Shown in pieces: positions 1 to 11,900 of a stretch of DNA of 64,000 bases. Source of the stretch: Ulota crispa (Eukaryota > Streptophyta > Bryopsida > Orthotrichales > Orthotrichaceae); NCBI GenBank assembly GCA_963920765.1, contig OY987242.1:8272789-8336788 (forward strand), in the 5' to 3' direction. The notes under the pieces were generated by a model. That model saw only the letters and a program-made list of their open reading frames with translations, made no database searches and had not been told where the DNA came from. Both the position numbers and the translations under genes were made by a program. Every line of letters starts with the position of its first letter. Position 1 is the first letter of the stretch.

Positions 1-390
1 TGCAAGCTTCATGCCCCATCGAATTGTCCCTTCTCTAAGCGACTCAAGGAGAATTCCTCGCAGCTGCGCCCTGTCAATCTCAGGCCTCCGCTCCTCCCCA
101 TCTGCTTTGTCATCCGGCTTGACGTCGAGAAACACCTTCCCGTCCTTATCCAGGATACGAAACTGGTCTCCCTCCGGCCTAGCTAACGACTTGAACTGCT
201 CTTCCAAACCAGATGCGATTATTGCTCGCAACCCTGATTCGGCGTGAAGGTCGAGGGAACCACCTTGCGACCGCGACTCTGCAGATTTTTCATACTCGTA
301 GACGGTAGTGTGTAGGCCGTGCAGCTGGAGTATGCGAGCACATGTGAGCCCTGCTGGTCCGCCGCCAATGATGGCAATGCGTGGTGCCAT
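1..390 (-). CDS. TetX-like FAD-dependent monooxygenase, N-terminal part (cut by window edge)
   Basis: Reading the minus strand from the ATG at 388-390 gives 130 codons open to the window edge, with no intron. The protein starts MAPRIAIIGGGPAGLTCARI, the GxGxxG Rossmann fingerprint that binds FAD, followed by an acidic residue at the end of the second strand (VYEYEKS). Next come the motif GGSLDLHAESGLRAI and, near residue 110, RPEIDRAQLRGILLESL; both are typical of the TetX/aromatic hydroxylase branch of flavoprotein monooxygenases. Members hydroxylate aromatic or tetracycline-like substrates using NADPH and O2, but the substrate here cannot be told. The C-terminal half, with the second FAD motif, lies outside the window. 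The family is best known from bacteria and fungi, so its presence beside spliced plant genes is notable. The call to family level is firm; function is open. Confidence 0.85.
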   Translation of the reverse strand, partial: MAPRIAIIGGGPAGLTCARILQLHGLHTTVYEYEKSAESRSQGGSLDLHAESGLRAIIASGLEEQFKSLARPEGDQFRILDKDGKVFLDVKPDDKADGEERRPEIDRAQLRGILLESLREGTIRWGMKLA

Positions 391-1130
391 GGAACCTGAG
401 CCCTGGCTAGAAGTGCTTCGATCACTGAATTCCTTCAAGTTACCTGCAGTGGCACCAACCGCTGCTGTGAAGCGACGCAACTTGCAAACTATTGGCGATG
501 TCCAATGCCGTAACATAGCATAGTGCAGTTAGCATTAATGCCTACGGTTTCTAGAACCTCTTCTAGGAAAAGTTCTGTAAGTGGAAATCTACCCTTTTCG
601 ACAGATGTTCATGTGCCTTCTCAAATTCGAACTTGTACATTAGTGCTTCATCCTCACATTACAAATCCCCTTTCCTGTTCACTCCGGAACGAGTGAGGTA
701 GCAGTCGTTCACCGTGAGCTATGACCTCGACAGATCCTACTACAGAATTTCGCCAGTTCCACGTTCTCCTCAATCTCGAACAAACTCTCCAAGTACACTA
801 AAGTGGTCTCCTTCGGCTCAATTCATCTGGTACTGCAAATCCTAAATCCCACTTGAGACCATCCTACCCGTCCATGGCCATAAATCCACGGGGTTTTTGC
901 ATGTGGCGGACCCAAACCGTGAGCTGCAAGTTTCAATTCCAGAATGTTGAAGATGCTCTTCAACGACAGAAATCTAGACGAACGGAAGAATGTCCCACCA
1001 TCCAGAGTGGGGTAATTCGCCCGTGCCGTGATGACATGCGTGGGAAGTAGGGTGGGAAGCATCTGGGAGCGACTCCTGTTGGTGGGGGGAAATTCCACCT
1101 GTTCTGTTTTTGCTTGAGCTCCAATTCTCC
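391..1130. other. 5' flank of the monooxygenase gene; no gene seen
   Basis: No convincing coding region. It is less AT-rich than the DNA to its right and probably carries the promoter and 5' leader of the minus-strand monooxygenase. A minus-strand ORF reaches from 1206 to 823, but it resembles no family I know and crosses the end of the TIR element that starts at 1131. Confidence 0.4.
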
Positions 1131-1944
1131 TAAGGTAGGAGGCTCGAAAAGCGACCCCAGCTAATGAGTCCCATACACACCCGAAGAATGGATAAGGTAG
1201 AAGCACCCAAATGTGACACTTACCTCAGATGTGGTAATCTGGAGGGTCTTTTGAGAATGTAATGGTATGTGCTTCTTAGGAAATGGGTACAGATTTAAGC
1301 AAAATTGTTTTTACAGTTTTTTGAGATTGTATGAATAAATCATGAATTGTTGAAGGTAATTCCCTAGATTCACCTATTGTGTACACTATATCCCTGAAAA
1401 ACCATCAATAACAAGACCATGTCATGACAACAAAAAGAGCATGTCACACCCAATCAGAAATTGCCATGTACACAATTTCTATTTCCTTATGTCAATTTGC
1501 GTGTATGATTTGGATGCACTTGTATCTTGTGTGGGTACATGAGTGTCTACTTTAGGTTTAATTTTAGATGTTGCAAAACATCTAGTGTTGCAATTGGGTG
1601 CTCCTACCTTATGAGGTGGTTTTTGAATGGACCCTCCTTAGTCATAAAAGAAATGTTGTCTTTTATTGCAAGAGCCAATCACAAGTCTTGAATTCACCTA
1701 ATCTCTTTATACATTAAAGGGTATGGTTTATGGGAAATCTAGATTCATAAATAGGTACTTACTATAAAAAACTTTGAAAATTCATCAACAGTTCAATAAT
1801 GCCTCAAAAAATATGAAAAAAATTGGGTTACATTTTACATCCATTTCTCTTTGTCTAAAATTACACAAAAATCTTCCAGTCTCGGGAAGACCATGAAAAA
1901 GTATATCAACCCTTAATGAGTCGCTTTTTGAGCCTCCTACCTTA
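1131..1944. mobile_element. 814-bp TIR element, family C (TAAGGTAGGAGGCTC ends)
   Basis: The left end (1131-1155) begins TAAGGTAGGAGGCTCGAAAA. The right end (1920-1944) is its inverted copy with one mismatch over 25 bases. The outermost TA at both ends could be a TA target duplication, as in Tc1/mariner elements. The interior has no transposase-like ORF, so this is a non-autonomous element. Shorter relatives lie at 29475-29811, about 40650-40973, and 42705-43034. Confidence 0.7.
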
Positions 1945-2118
1945 ATCAAACCTTGAAGCAGCTCTAGAGTCCAATCTTTACTGTTGAGCCCTGAGGATTT
2001 CAACACAGGTAATCAAAACAATGCTACAAGTATGCTTGGATACGGTCCTTGCCTTGTGCCAAAAAAAGATGTTGATCATATCCAAGCATTGGTCATAAAC
2101 AAACACCTCATTTAACTA

Positions 2119-2407
2119 AACTAAATATTGCATTTAGATTACCTAGACAATTAGGTTGCTTTATCCTAAAAAGTTACTCCATGACTCATCACTTGGCCCC
2201 TTGGAGATCCATGCAACTATCAAGATATCAAGATTCCACATGGTTTATGACTCATATGTTGTGTTTTGTTTTTTTGCAACTTTGTTGTTGTTGCCAAGCT
2301 TTTTAAAATTTTCTTATTGCAATGATTATTGATGAAAATTACTGCAGCAACAACATGTTTTTATGTAGTGTAAGATTAGTGAGGCAACCCAAATGCAATA
2401 CTTAGTG
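2119..2407 (+). mobile_element. MITE family A, copy 1 (CACTA-like termini)
   Basis: The 289-bp element has inverted ends, ACTAAATATTGCATTTAG on the left and AAATGCAATACTTAGTG on the right. The interior is shared with copies at 13064-13336, 36090-36362 and, inverted, 38430-38713: a CATGACTCA..TTGG block, a CCACATGG block and GACAATAATTATTGATGAAAA. The ends resemble the CACT(A/G) termini of the CACTA superfamily, but I find no clear 3-bp target duplication, so the class is tentative. Confidence 0.65.
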
Positions 2408-3204
2408 TAGGCCTAGAACATAAAAAGGATAGGGGACTTTGACACAATCCAAACTTTTCTCTCACAAAGGTTGACCATGCCCAAGCATCACTGTATTGCA
2501 GTATCGGTGTTTCTACAGTTCTGGTCCCTCATGTAAAGCTGAGTCTGTAACCTTTCGGACAGTCCGCTCTTAGTTTCCATGTCCCAATTGTCACTGAACT
2601 CTCGGAATCTGATTGGTCTAGAGGTTGAAAACGAGACGGTACTTGAAGCTTCACACCACGTCCCAAGCATTTCTAAGTGCACCGGGGACTTCAGACATGC
2701 TGCAAGGCATTTCTGGGTTGAAACCTTTTTTAAGTGTTTTCTTCTTTTCCCCTTCTAAGTCCTGGATATAAGATGAGATATGTCTCCAACCAGAAACACT
2801 TTCCTTTCAAATACGTAATCAAAGCATGTGTAGAGAAGAAGTTCAACGTTGTTACTCATCTTAGAGGATGTATGCACTATTTCATAGCATAGATTCGAAC
2901 GAATCTTGATGTTATTTGGGTTTTCCTTGAGTCTTATGACACTTTAAGAAAGTGGAAGAGGCCCTTGTGAAACTGAATGATTTATTGAAATTGACAGCTT
3001 GACGCTTCAAAAAAAGAAGAAAAAAAAGAAGGGTATACCTAATTTTTGTGGTCTATTATTTTTTCCTCGCATGTTGGAACTCTTGGTATTGCAATCAGAA
3101 TCTCCTCACAAAAGATAGTAAGGCTATAGTGACACTTGCCAAACATAGATTATGCAAACATTTGCTAAGCGTGGGACTAGGAGAGGAACGTGTAGATGGG
3201 TAGG

Positions 3205-3464
3205 ACAATGCTATTTTATTTTGTGAGTGTAAAATGGTAAGCTTGTGAGCAGCGAGTCAAGATTTGGTGAGTAGGAACTAATTTTGAGCTTGAAATTAAT
3301 AAAAAACTATGAAAAAAAGTAAGATTTTCGAAAGATAAAAGCTTAAAATGCAAAATTATGGGGCTCTCTGTACACAATTATAAGTGAAATTGAGTATATT
3401 GTTAAAAAATCTAGGCTCATGGTTCACGGCTCATAGATCCCCTGCTCACAATGTAGCACTCTCC
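3205..3464. mobile_element. MITE family E, copy 1
   Basis: About 260 bp. The left end has ATGCTATTTTATTTTGTGAG and the right end CTCACAATGTAGCA, imperfect inverted repeats of each other. A second copy lies in DRP2 intron 9 at 24001-24240, sharing the interior block AGGCT(C/T)A(T/C)GG and CTCAC near both ends. No coding capacity. Confidence 0.6.
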
Positions 3465-4374
3465 ACTTCCCAATCACTTACATGGCAATACTTTTTACAA
3501 GTTTTGATGCCAAAAAAGAAGGGACTTCACTCAAGATTTGAGTCAAACCTTTTGCTATACCCAACTTTTAACACATGTCCCACCAATATTTTGCATAAAA
3601 TATTAATGACTTTTTTAATACTCTTTTTTGCCCTTAATAACCCAACAAAGATGGGATCTTGGGATTTGGCGCTGCTATAATAATTGGCAGAGATGGGAGT
3701 TTGGGACATGGGACGTTTTGTGAACCGCTCCTTGGAGTACATTCAAGTTGCTGCCACATAACTGTCACCAATTGCAAGTGAACTTTTGGACGGTGCAACC
3801 GGGCAGAATGTACTCCATATTGCTTAAATTTGGGGGCAATTGGTTGTGAGCAAATCCCATATCGCTGCAATGGAATGGAGTGCATAATTGTTTAGTATAC
3901 CAAAAAAAGAGAGACCCCTAAAGGATGTTGCTGTATTGTATATGTTCTCATGTGTTGTATACGGATAAGGTATATGAGTAGCACATGAATCTCATTGGAG
4001 TTGTAAATTTTAAGCCAAATCATAAACATACTATTAGCCAAGGATTTTTTGGAAAATTTTTGGCATTTGCCATGAAGCCATTTCTTCAAGTACTAAATAG
4101 TTCTCGTATGAATACAGCCAACACTTTTGGTAGGCAACATCGTTTAGGGGTGGACTAATGCCACAGAAATCTCAAATCAAGCAAACCTTTAGGCTTGGCA
4201 TACTGCTCATTAAAGAGCGGGGAGAGCAGAAAAACAATGGAAAGTCGGCTGAATGAAATGTAAAAAATCGGTTAAAATTCTCATCAATCAGATGAAAATT
4301 GACTAGATTTTTGAAAAACTTCTAATTATAATATAAGTTTATAGGCAATATCTGCTGTATACACTAAAAATCAG

Positions 4375-4550
4375 TTAAAAGTGAGAAATGTAAGAATATT
4401 GTTGAGGAAGTTCAAAATCACCCCAAACATTGCTGCACATACCTCCGTGCGCACTGGCCCATGGACATGGATCCCTCCATAATTGAGAGTCTTCAAAATC
4501 AGTTCTTTGAAACTTCAATCTCACTAGCAAGACTTGTTGAAGGAATGAAT
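4375..4550 (+). other. Coding-like exon candidate, unassigned
   Basis: A plus-strand open stretch follows a possible acceptor (CAG at 4372-4374). It reads through EEVQNHPKHCCTYLRAHWP and SIIESLQNQFFETSISLARL and stops at a consensus donor, AAT|GTAAGT, at 4551. The composition is protein-like and clearly better than the surrounding AT-rich DNA. I do not recognise the family and could not find convincing partner exons nearby, so it may be a decayed or transduplicated exon, or one exon of an unseen gene. Confidence 0.3.
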
Positions 4551-5834
4551 GTAAGTAAAAACGTGAACATAAACCAGAAGCACATGACATTTTTAAAATC
4601 CCAGCACGTACACGGCTCCACACAATTAATTTCAATTTTAGGGGTGACGTGGAACCTCCTCATTGGTTGCTTGGATTGAGAAAATGTATTGTGTGGGGAA
4701 CATGATTCCCTTACCCGTTCAATCACATGTTCTACAAATGCGTTGTAAGTGCATTTGTATGAACATTCTTTCGAAAAGCAGGCAGTACTTTAGTAGTCAC
4801 TGGAACTCTTTGTGTTTGTCAATGCAAATGGCCCTTTCGTAATTGTGGACACTGCTGAAAGAGCTAAAATTTATCCATAACGAAGGGAAAATGAAAAAAA
4901 CTGCCCCTAATTTGGAGTGGATCAATTTTATCTACTTCTATGACTCTTCATTTAAACTTTTACATTTTTTGGGCCCACGTCAACATATATGCAATAAACA
5001 TAGCTAGCGGAGCAGGATAGGAGTGGGAGATAGGAGCATTAGATGATGAAAAAGAATACGGTGCACGTTCTCAATGTTGGGAACATACTTGGGATGCAAA
5101 GAGGACATATTGGGATCCTTTACTTGTGTTGTTGAAGGCACTAGTATATTAAATAAATACAATATTTTTATATTACAATAGCTTTTAGAGATTTGGTATT
5201 TTTTTGATTTTTTTGGTTACAAATAGAAGAAAAGTCTTTCAATCCACCATTTGGATTTTATTTTTCCAAGAATACTTTTTGAAGATTTGATTTGCAATAA
5301 CCCTAAATGTAAAGTGAAATTCAAGCACGTGTTTGCAATGCAAACTCATGTAAGGTCTATTTCATGTCTCTATTGGCCAATAAAAATTAGTGGGATATGC
5401 ACAACATGATTCAAAGCATGTTGAGAAAATCTCTTTAATAGCACCCATGATGCAAAAAATGTCCACCCCAGGCAATCAAAATTTAAAGGGATCAATTTTT
5501 TTTTGCAAAGGTCATAAAAATTTATACCAATTTCAAATGATCATGTTTCTCAATCCATAAATCAAACCTCATGAACTTTTCTCATGTCGTCTTACATAAA
5601 TCTAATGCAAGATCCTATATTTAGTTTGAAGAATAAAAAAAACTTACTCCCGGGGTCAAATGACTAGAAATGACACTTTTGAATGTCTTTTTGAGAAAAA
5701 ATGAGCTTGATCCGGTAGAGGATAATCATGCTAAATCCAGGTCTTGAAATCCAAATATATATTCAGAATCTGCAAATTCAGTTTTTTGCTGGTAAATTCC
5801 TAAAATCCAATGTCTTCTGCCAAGTGAGAGATCT

Positions 5835-6068
5835 ATGATTTTCCACCCGGACCCACAATTACGTTTGAGCGGCATTCCACGCCGAAAGGTTCATTACTTC
5901 AAGCCAACCGCTGCTTCGAGCATACGCATAGCAGCGGTATCCCCTCAACAGGATGTAACAGAGCGGGATCCCTTAAACCTTACCAGTGCCATATTTGGGA
6001 AATTGGCGGGCATGTTGTTCCTCCCAAAAAAATTGAAGTGTCGCGGAGCTGGTGATACAGAATTTTGA
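5835..6068 (+). other. ORF with coding-like composition, unassigned
   Basis: A 77-codon plus-strand ORF containing SSIRIAAVSPQQDVTERD followed by a hydrophobic stretch (TSAIFGKLAGMLFLP). It stands out from AT-rich surroundings by composition only. No family is recognised; it may be a gene remnant. Confidence 0.2.
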
Positions 6069-6305
6069 GTTCTATAAGCGGAACAATTTTGAGGCGCTTG
6101 AATGAAAATTGGAACCACGTTGCATTGCCAAACCGAGACTGAATCCCTGCGGACTCTGATAACTATACTGCCACAGACTTAGAACTAGAAAGTGGAAAAT
6201 TCATTTGTCATCCTCAACTCCGTGAGGAACATTTGAACTCATATTTAAAAACAACTTATAAGCATGAGAAGGTACAGCTAGAATTGACAATTTTAAGAGT
6301 CTAAA

Positions 6306-6527
6306 TATTCATTAAATTGAGAAAAACAGTATATTTTGGGACTTCTGAATGTTTTAGGTGGTGATCACCTAAAACTAAGCTCGCAGCTTTTTGTACACGT
6401 GCTCGGGAAAAAATCTTACTGGCTCAGACTGAATCTGATACCTTCAAATCTGGTTTACGGTAACTTTTTTTTGGTTTCAGGTGGAGTACAAAATGGTACC
6501 TCCATTTTTCCCAATTTAACGAATACG
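6306..6527 (-). mobile_element. MITE family D, copy 1 (GGGAAAAA ends)
   Basis: The left end is ATTCATTAAATTGAGAAAAA and the right end TTTTTCCCAATTTAACGAAT, with GTACAAAATGGTACC just inside. It is inverted relative to the copies at 39439-39687 and 61788-62045; related copies are at 56014-56313 and 63400-63657. About 220 bp, non-coding. It lies some 370 bp beyond the glyoxal oxidase stop codon. Confidence 0.65.
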
Positions 6528-6894
6528 GTGTTGAGAGTTTGAGAGTCAAATTTTGAGCACTCTACAATCCGCCATGTAAATGAATGGCCCATGTGCGCCT
6601 GTGAGATGCTTCACACAGGGCCAGCGAAAGAATTTATATTGAATGACATCATCATGTACATGAAATTTAACCGGCAGCTAACGAGGGTCAGTCTCAACCT
6701 GGGAAACCAAGTGAGAGCCAAAAGTCCAGCTCTCTACGAGAAAAAATCAGTATTGCCGAGCGCTGAATCTATGAGCTCGTCAGATTCTAATAGCAGTGCA
6801 GGTTTGGTTCAGGAACACGGTACAAACTCTAGCACCACATACAGAAATGCCAAAGCCGGACAATGGGATGACAGTAACGTCCAGTGGGCCCTAT

Positions 6895-8721
6895 CTAGTT
6901 GTTTTGCTTGACCCACTTCCCCTTGGAAGGAATGCCGTTCTGCACAACGTAAAGAATGTAATACGACGGCGGGGCGATGTTGTTGTTTGGAGCGGCTGTC
7001 ACCTGCATGGACCACCCGGCGCCGACCTTCACCGGCGTCGTGGTTTCCAACTGCAGAGATCGTTGCCCCTGCGAGAACGAGTGAGTGGTGAACGGCGCAT
7101 TGTTCTGATACACTGTCACATTTCCCACGCTCGTCGTCACGGTGTACGTAACCGTGAACACCAGGTTGTATTTCAGGGAGCGGGGCACTCCAGTAATTGC
7201 AGGCCTCACGGCTTTGTTGCTGCAAACCACAAAACCAAAAATGTTAGCGTGAATGGACATATTTATGCACATATCAGCTATAATTGCTGAATCGACCATC
7301 GCGGATCTGCACGAATCATTATCAGCTCTGGGCATTTGAACGTTTCAAATTCTGGCACTCCAAAGCAGACATTCACAGACCTATAGAGCTGAAAAAACAT
7401 GCATATTCCAGAGGTGGCAAAATCCTAAAGAGACGGATCCTTACCTAGCGTCCAAGTATGGAGGAGAGAAAACTTCGACGCGAAGCTCCGTGGGAAATGT
7501 GCCCGTGTAATTGTCGTAGTGGTGCGAGTTGCTTCCCGCAAGGAGAATCCTGCCATCCGACAAAGGACTCGCAGTACTGTGATACATCCTGGCAATGTCC
7601 GTCTCCGCCAACGTGGCGAATCGCATCCCAGCTGCGGCACTAGGATTATAGTTGACGGGGTTGAACACGGGCTCCCTCGCCTTCCCCCATCCTTGATATC
7701 CCTTTCCGGCGCCGTTAATGATCAACACCTCACCGTTGGGGAGGTTCAGCATGTCACCCATGATGCGACCGAACGGCATGTCCTCCATAGCCCAGACAGG
7801 GTTGGCAGCGGAGGCATCAATCCTGCCACAGCTCTTAGATGCGACAGCACTTACATTGTCGTTCTGAGATGCGCCAGCGGCCGCCCCTCCGCAAACTAGA
7901 ATCTCCGCTGTTGTAAATCTGGAGGAGAAAGAGATGGGGAGCATAGCGGCGGATCCAGCTGAAGGGTAGTTGCGAGGATTGCCAGGGCAATCGGGGTATG
8001 TCCTTGTCACCATGCCCGTGTTCCAGTTGAGAGCAATGGATTTGGTCTCGGCGAACACGTAAAGGTCTCCGCTGGGCAACAGATGCACGAAGGGATAGAG
8101 ATTGTCGCAACATCCGCTGAGCACGCTCAAGTTGAAGGCACCTTCACCCGCTTTCCGCTTGGGGTAAAACTCATAGGTGGGCTCAGCCCGGCCACCGACG
8201 ATGATCTGACGAATGCCGTTTGGCAAGAGCTGGTTGGTCGAGTACCAGCGCCCCTTAGCTAGTGGCTCCTCCAGCTCTTCCCAGTCGCAAGTACCACCCG
8301 CTGCGCAGGGTGTCATTGTTCGGATCTTCTTGTTCCCCTCGAGGTCACCGCCGGTTTGCACCAACTTGCCGTTGTTAACGAACTGCCCGGACGAGCACAA
8401 GGTGTCGGTGAAAATGTAAAGCGGGCGAACGGCGCCGGAATCAGCAGTCATCATCACGGAGTGCGCGAAGCAGTCCGTCTTGAAGATCCGCTCCAACGGT
8501 TGGTTGCGGCATCTTCCATTCGGAAGCTTGATCTGCGTCGGCCCCGAGTTGGTCCGATCCAGCAGGACGATCGTGTTGTGGTGCGTCACACAAGCGTGCA
8601 TGGCCGCGATTCCAGCGTTCGACTGGATTACCTGCCATGTGCCTTGCCCTGACACAGACACCAGTTCCATCAAGCCCCGTAGCAGAACTGTCACCATCAC
8701 TACACTCCTCAGGATCTCCAT
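6895..8721 (-). CDS. Glyoxal oxidase (copper-radical oxidase), secreted
   Basis: Two exons, 7445-8721 and 6895-7219, joined in phase by AG|GTAAGG ... TTTGCAG, give 533 aa, usual for plant glyoxal oxidases. Members oxidise aldehydes to carboxylic acids outside the cell and release H2O2. A hydrophobic signal peptide covers residues 1-26. An N-terminal kelch-type glyoxal oxidase domain is followed by the C-terminal DUF1929 fold. By family analogy the radical-copper site would be Cys84 (DCFAHS) cross-linked to Tyr160 (GRWYSTN), with Tyr380-His381 (ARMYHSTA) and His472 (TTHSF) binding copper; all are present. The C-terminus, PPSYYILYVVQNGIPSKGKW, is typical. Both exons are much more GC-rich than their flanks. 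Start chosen because it directly precedes the signal peptide. Confidence 0.93.
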
Positions 8722-8902
8722 TTTTGATCAATCAGCGTCTGCGTTGAATCTAGATCCTGATTCCCGACTTCTGATCGGAGTGTGCACTCAAGCTAATCGG
8801 CACCCTCGTCTACATAGAGTACGAGAGTGGACTGCCCTCCTTCTGAGGCCCACTGGAAAACTGGAGGTAGAGGGAGTGAGTGTGGCATTAGCCCACATGG
8901 AG

Positions 8903-8909
8903 CTTTATA
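8903..8909 (-). promoter_or_regulatory. Candidate TATA box of the glyoxal oxidase gene
   Basis: TATAAAG on the minus strand, about 180 bases upstream of the ATG at 8721, in the expected orientation. Position and match only; no transcription start is known. Confidence 0.35.
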
Positions 8910-11900
8910 CTGGTGACGAAGTTTGGGCTGGCTCGTAAGCTCAAGCGCTCCCCGTCACTGGACTGTCTAGTATAATCAACGATTCCTGTGGTTGACTTAC
9001 GAGTTTCGACCACAGTCCGGGAAACTTTTTTGCTTCAACCGGCTAATATCCGACATTCTCTTGGCCAACCGGTTGTCTGGAGTAAACTCCCGGCTAAGCT
9101 TATAGAAAATAAAGAATATTTTCTTTTCTTTTTTGAATTCTATAATTCTCAAAATCAACCGGCTAGCTTCTAACTAAATGCCGGTACTTCCCGTACATTG
9201 GTTTCGACTGATGAGGAACAGAGGTCGAAGGAGAAATGGAATGAGTCAAAATATCCGGAATCTAATCCCTCTGCCTTCAATGGCAATTTTGTTCGTTATC
9301 CATGAGTTAACTCTATTTTTTACCCAAAGGAAATAGGTTGTTTGCATCGACATCATGCATCGGATGTATCTTGTTCCGTTTCTGTTTCTGAGTAATGGTT
9401 TTCTTGCATAGGTGGTTTGACTAGATTAACCCCGGTTGACGAGCAAGGCAGGCAAATTCCATTAAAATAGCAACACTCAGTGAAAATGGCAAAGTTTAGA
9501 ACAATTCTTCCAAACTCAAATCTACATCTGTCCATCGTGTGTGCATCTCGCTTGTTGCCAATTTAATTGAAAATGCATTCAATTGTACGGTAGGGTAGCC
9601 CTTGAATCAGTTTGGTTGACTTTTTGGTGCAGGGTTTGGGCACAGCTGAGCATAACCAACGTCAACCCTTCACACGAACACAACACTCAATAATTCTTCT
9701 CAAGGCTTGCAACAAGCTGCAACTAGTGTGCCAGAAGCAACGTTCAGAATATAAGCATTGCTGAATTATGGCTCACACTTGTGCATCAGTTTTTGTGTTC
9801 TTCACGTATCTAACAAGTAAGAGCTTTGATATCATTTCAATTCCACTGCACTAGTGCACGGCACTTTACCACCCGTCAACCAAGATGAGGAACACTCTTC
9901 TGTATTAGCTCGTTCACAAGGAACAGATGTTTCGAGAATTTGGACAATGGCCTTGAAATCATGCGAAGTTATGTCCGGAACTCTGTCCAGGCCTTAAAAA
10001 TGCCTCGTCAGATGCGTAAGCCAGGTGCGCAGAATTGCTCACATTGTGCAACTGGACTATACAACTTGGTGTTGATCGCCAGGTCCAGCAGGAAGAAGTT
10101 AGAATATTCCATCATTTTTCCTCCGATACGGACTGTATTCCGCCGTACCAGCATTGACCCCACCAGGACATATTAGATACACCTGCAGTGGCTGCTGTGG
10201 CGTTGACGTCAATTTTGAACACAACGCCCTCGGCATCGGGCATTGCGGGCGTAGCTGCTCCCTGAAATCCGACGATTGGAATCTTTGTGTAAATTTGAAA
10301 AGAGCAACTGTACCCAGAATCTGCTGAACCTTAAGCGCGCCATCCTCACTGCTCTTTCGAAAGGAGCACTCCTGACTTCATTTACAGCTCTCTGCCATCA
10401 ATGCATGCCGGACCGATGATTCTCCATGCTCACAGGCAACCAATTTTCTTCAAATAAAAACACGTGGTTCGGAGAGTTACGCCTTCCCTTTCTGCGCATA
10501 AGCTTGAACTTTGATCGATGTGCATGACTGCACGTGCGGATAAGAATGGCTACAAACGTGTGCACCTCTTTAATGTGTGGCAGTTGAATTTTGTTTAAGG
10601 TAACACTTGAGGCACAAGTGCTAAACAGCGATCTTTAAACTGGCTAAATTTTGCAGGAATGCTACCAAAATATTTATGCAGCTAAATAAAATTTTGAACG
10701 TCACATTGCTAATTTAGAAAATTTAGATTTTTAGCAGTCTGTTTTTAGTCACTTCAAAAAAAATTGAAAATCACATTTAGGATCACTGACCAGTGCTAAG
10801 AATTGTGAGTTGCTGAATGTTGCGTCATGAGCATTGAATCACAGGAGACTGTAACTCCTTCGGCTTTGAACGTGCAGCTATTTATGAAAAGCGTCAGAAA
10901 ATGGAGTTTACACTATGGTCAATTGGTCATGCATGCTTCAGCCTTGGGCATGAAGCTCAGTACGAGAACTAAGGTAGACGTTCCCATTCCTGAGCGGCTC
11001 TTAGTTAAGGTATTCACCACACACTCTTGAACCCAAAGTGGAGCAGTGAACATTACTTACACAAGTAAATCTTGTTACATGTTAGTTGCTAAGTTGGTTT
11101 GAGAGGGCTGCGATTGAGATCATCAAGTGTTGTTATAGGAACACATTCAAGTACTTTCAAGGTTTGTTTATAGTTGCTTTTAGATACCTATGAGTAGTAA
11201 CTTTGCCCTTTAATATAAAATATTCTACAATACTTTTCCCACAAATGATGTTCCATGATAGCTTGTTGAAAGGCTAATCCTAAAGATTTTTTTCTTGAAT
11301 TTTTCAAGACCATGTGGTACCCCAAACCCATAAACGTTCAAATATGGGTTTGTCTATCTTATGGCTTCAAACCACATACCCAAACAATTTCAACATGCTT
11401 TGGTGGACATAAATGATGGTTTAGAGGTTGTTCTTTTTTGTGATTGCTTAGGGCATCATCAACTTGGAGACCAGGTTTGAGTTTGGGAATTGGACACTTT
11501 TGTGCATCTCCTAGTCTTGAATGTCTTGCAATCTTGCAGGTACCTCCCACTCTTGTTGCAACTCTTGTTGTAATTTTAGGTACCAAAAAATGTCAATTGT
11601 GAGCACTTGCAAGTCGTTGCGGAGAAGTTGCAAGCTATTGCTAGCAATGTGTCATTCAAGTGAACATTATAGTGAAAGTCCCATGGCATTGAGAAATGAG
11701 CAAATTTGTTGTCCTAGGAAGTGATTTTGATGGGCCTTAAAAGTACCTTGTTCTCCCACATAGTTGGATCCCACCAACAAAAATAAAGTTACAATCCCAT
11801 TCCTTGTCTTGAGTTAATGATGCTCTTAGAGCATCTCCACACTTCAAGCATGGATGATAAGTACTCCAATCCTTCTTCTATTCTAATGTGCAAGCAATAA

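Noticed and set aside
823-1206. 127-codon minus-strand ORF
   Set aside because: No recognisable domain, and it runs across the end of the TIR element at 1131.
6796-7290. 164-codon plus-strand ORF
   Set aside because: Antisense of glyoxal oxidase exon 2 and intron; composition explained by the real exon.
7458-8938. Several ORFs of 61-152 codons antisense to the glyoxal oxidase
   Set aside because: Shadows of a GC-rich coding exon; no motif or independent signal. Only the minus-strand frame carries the conserved family blocks.
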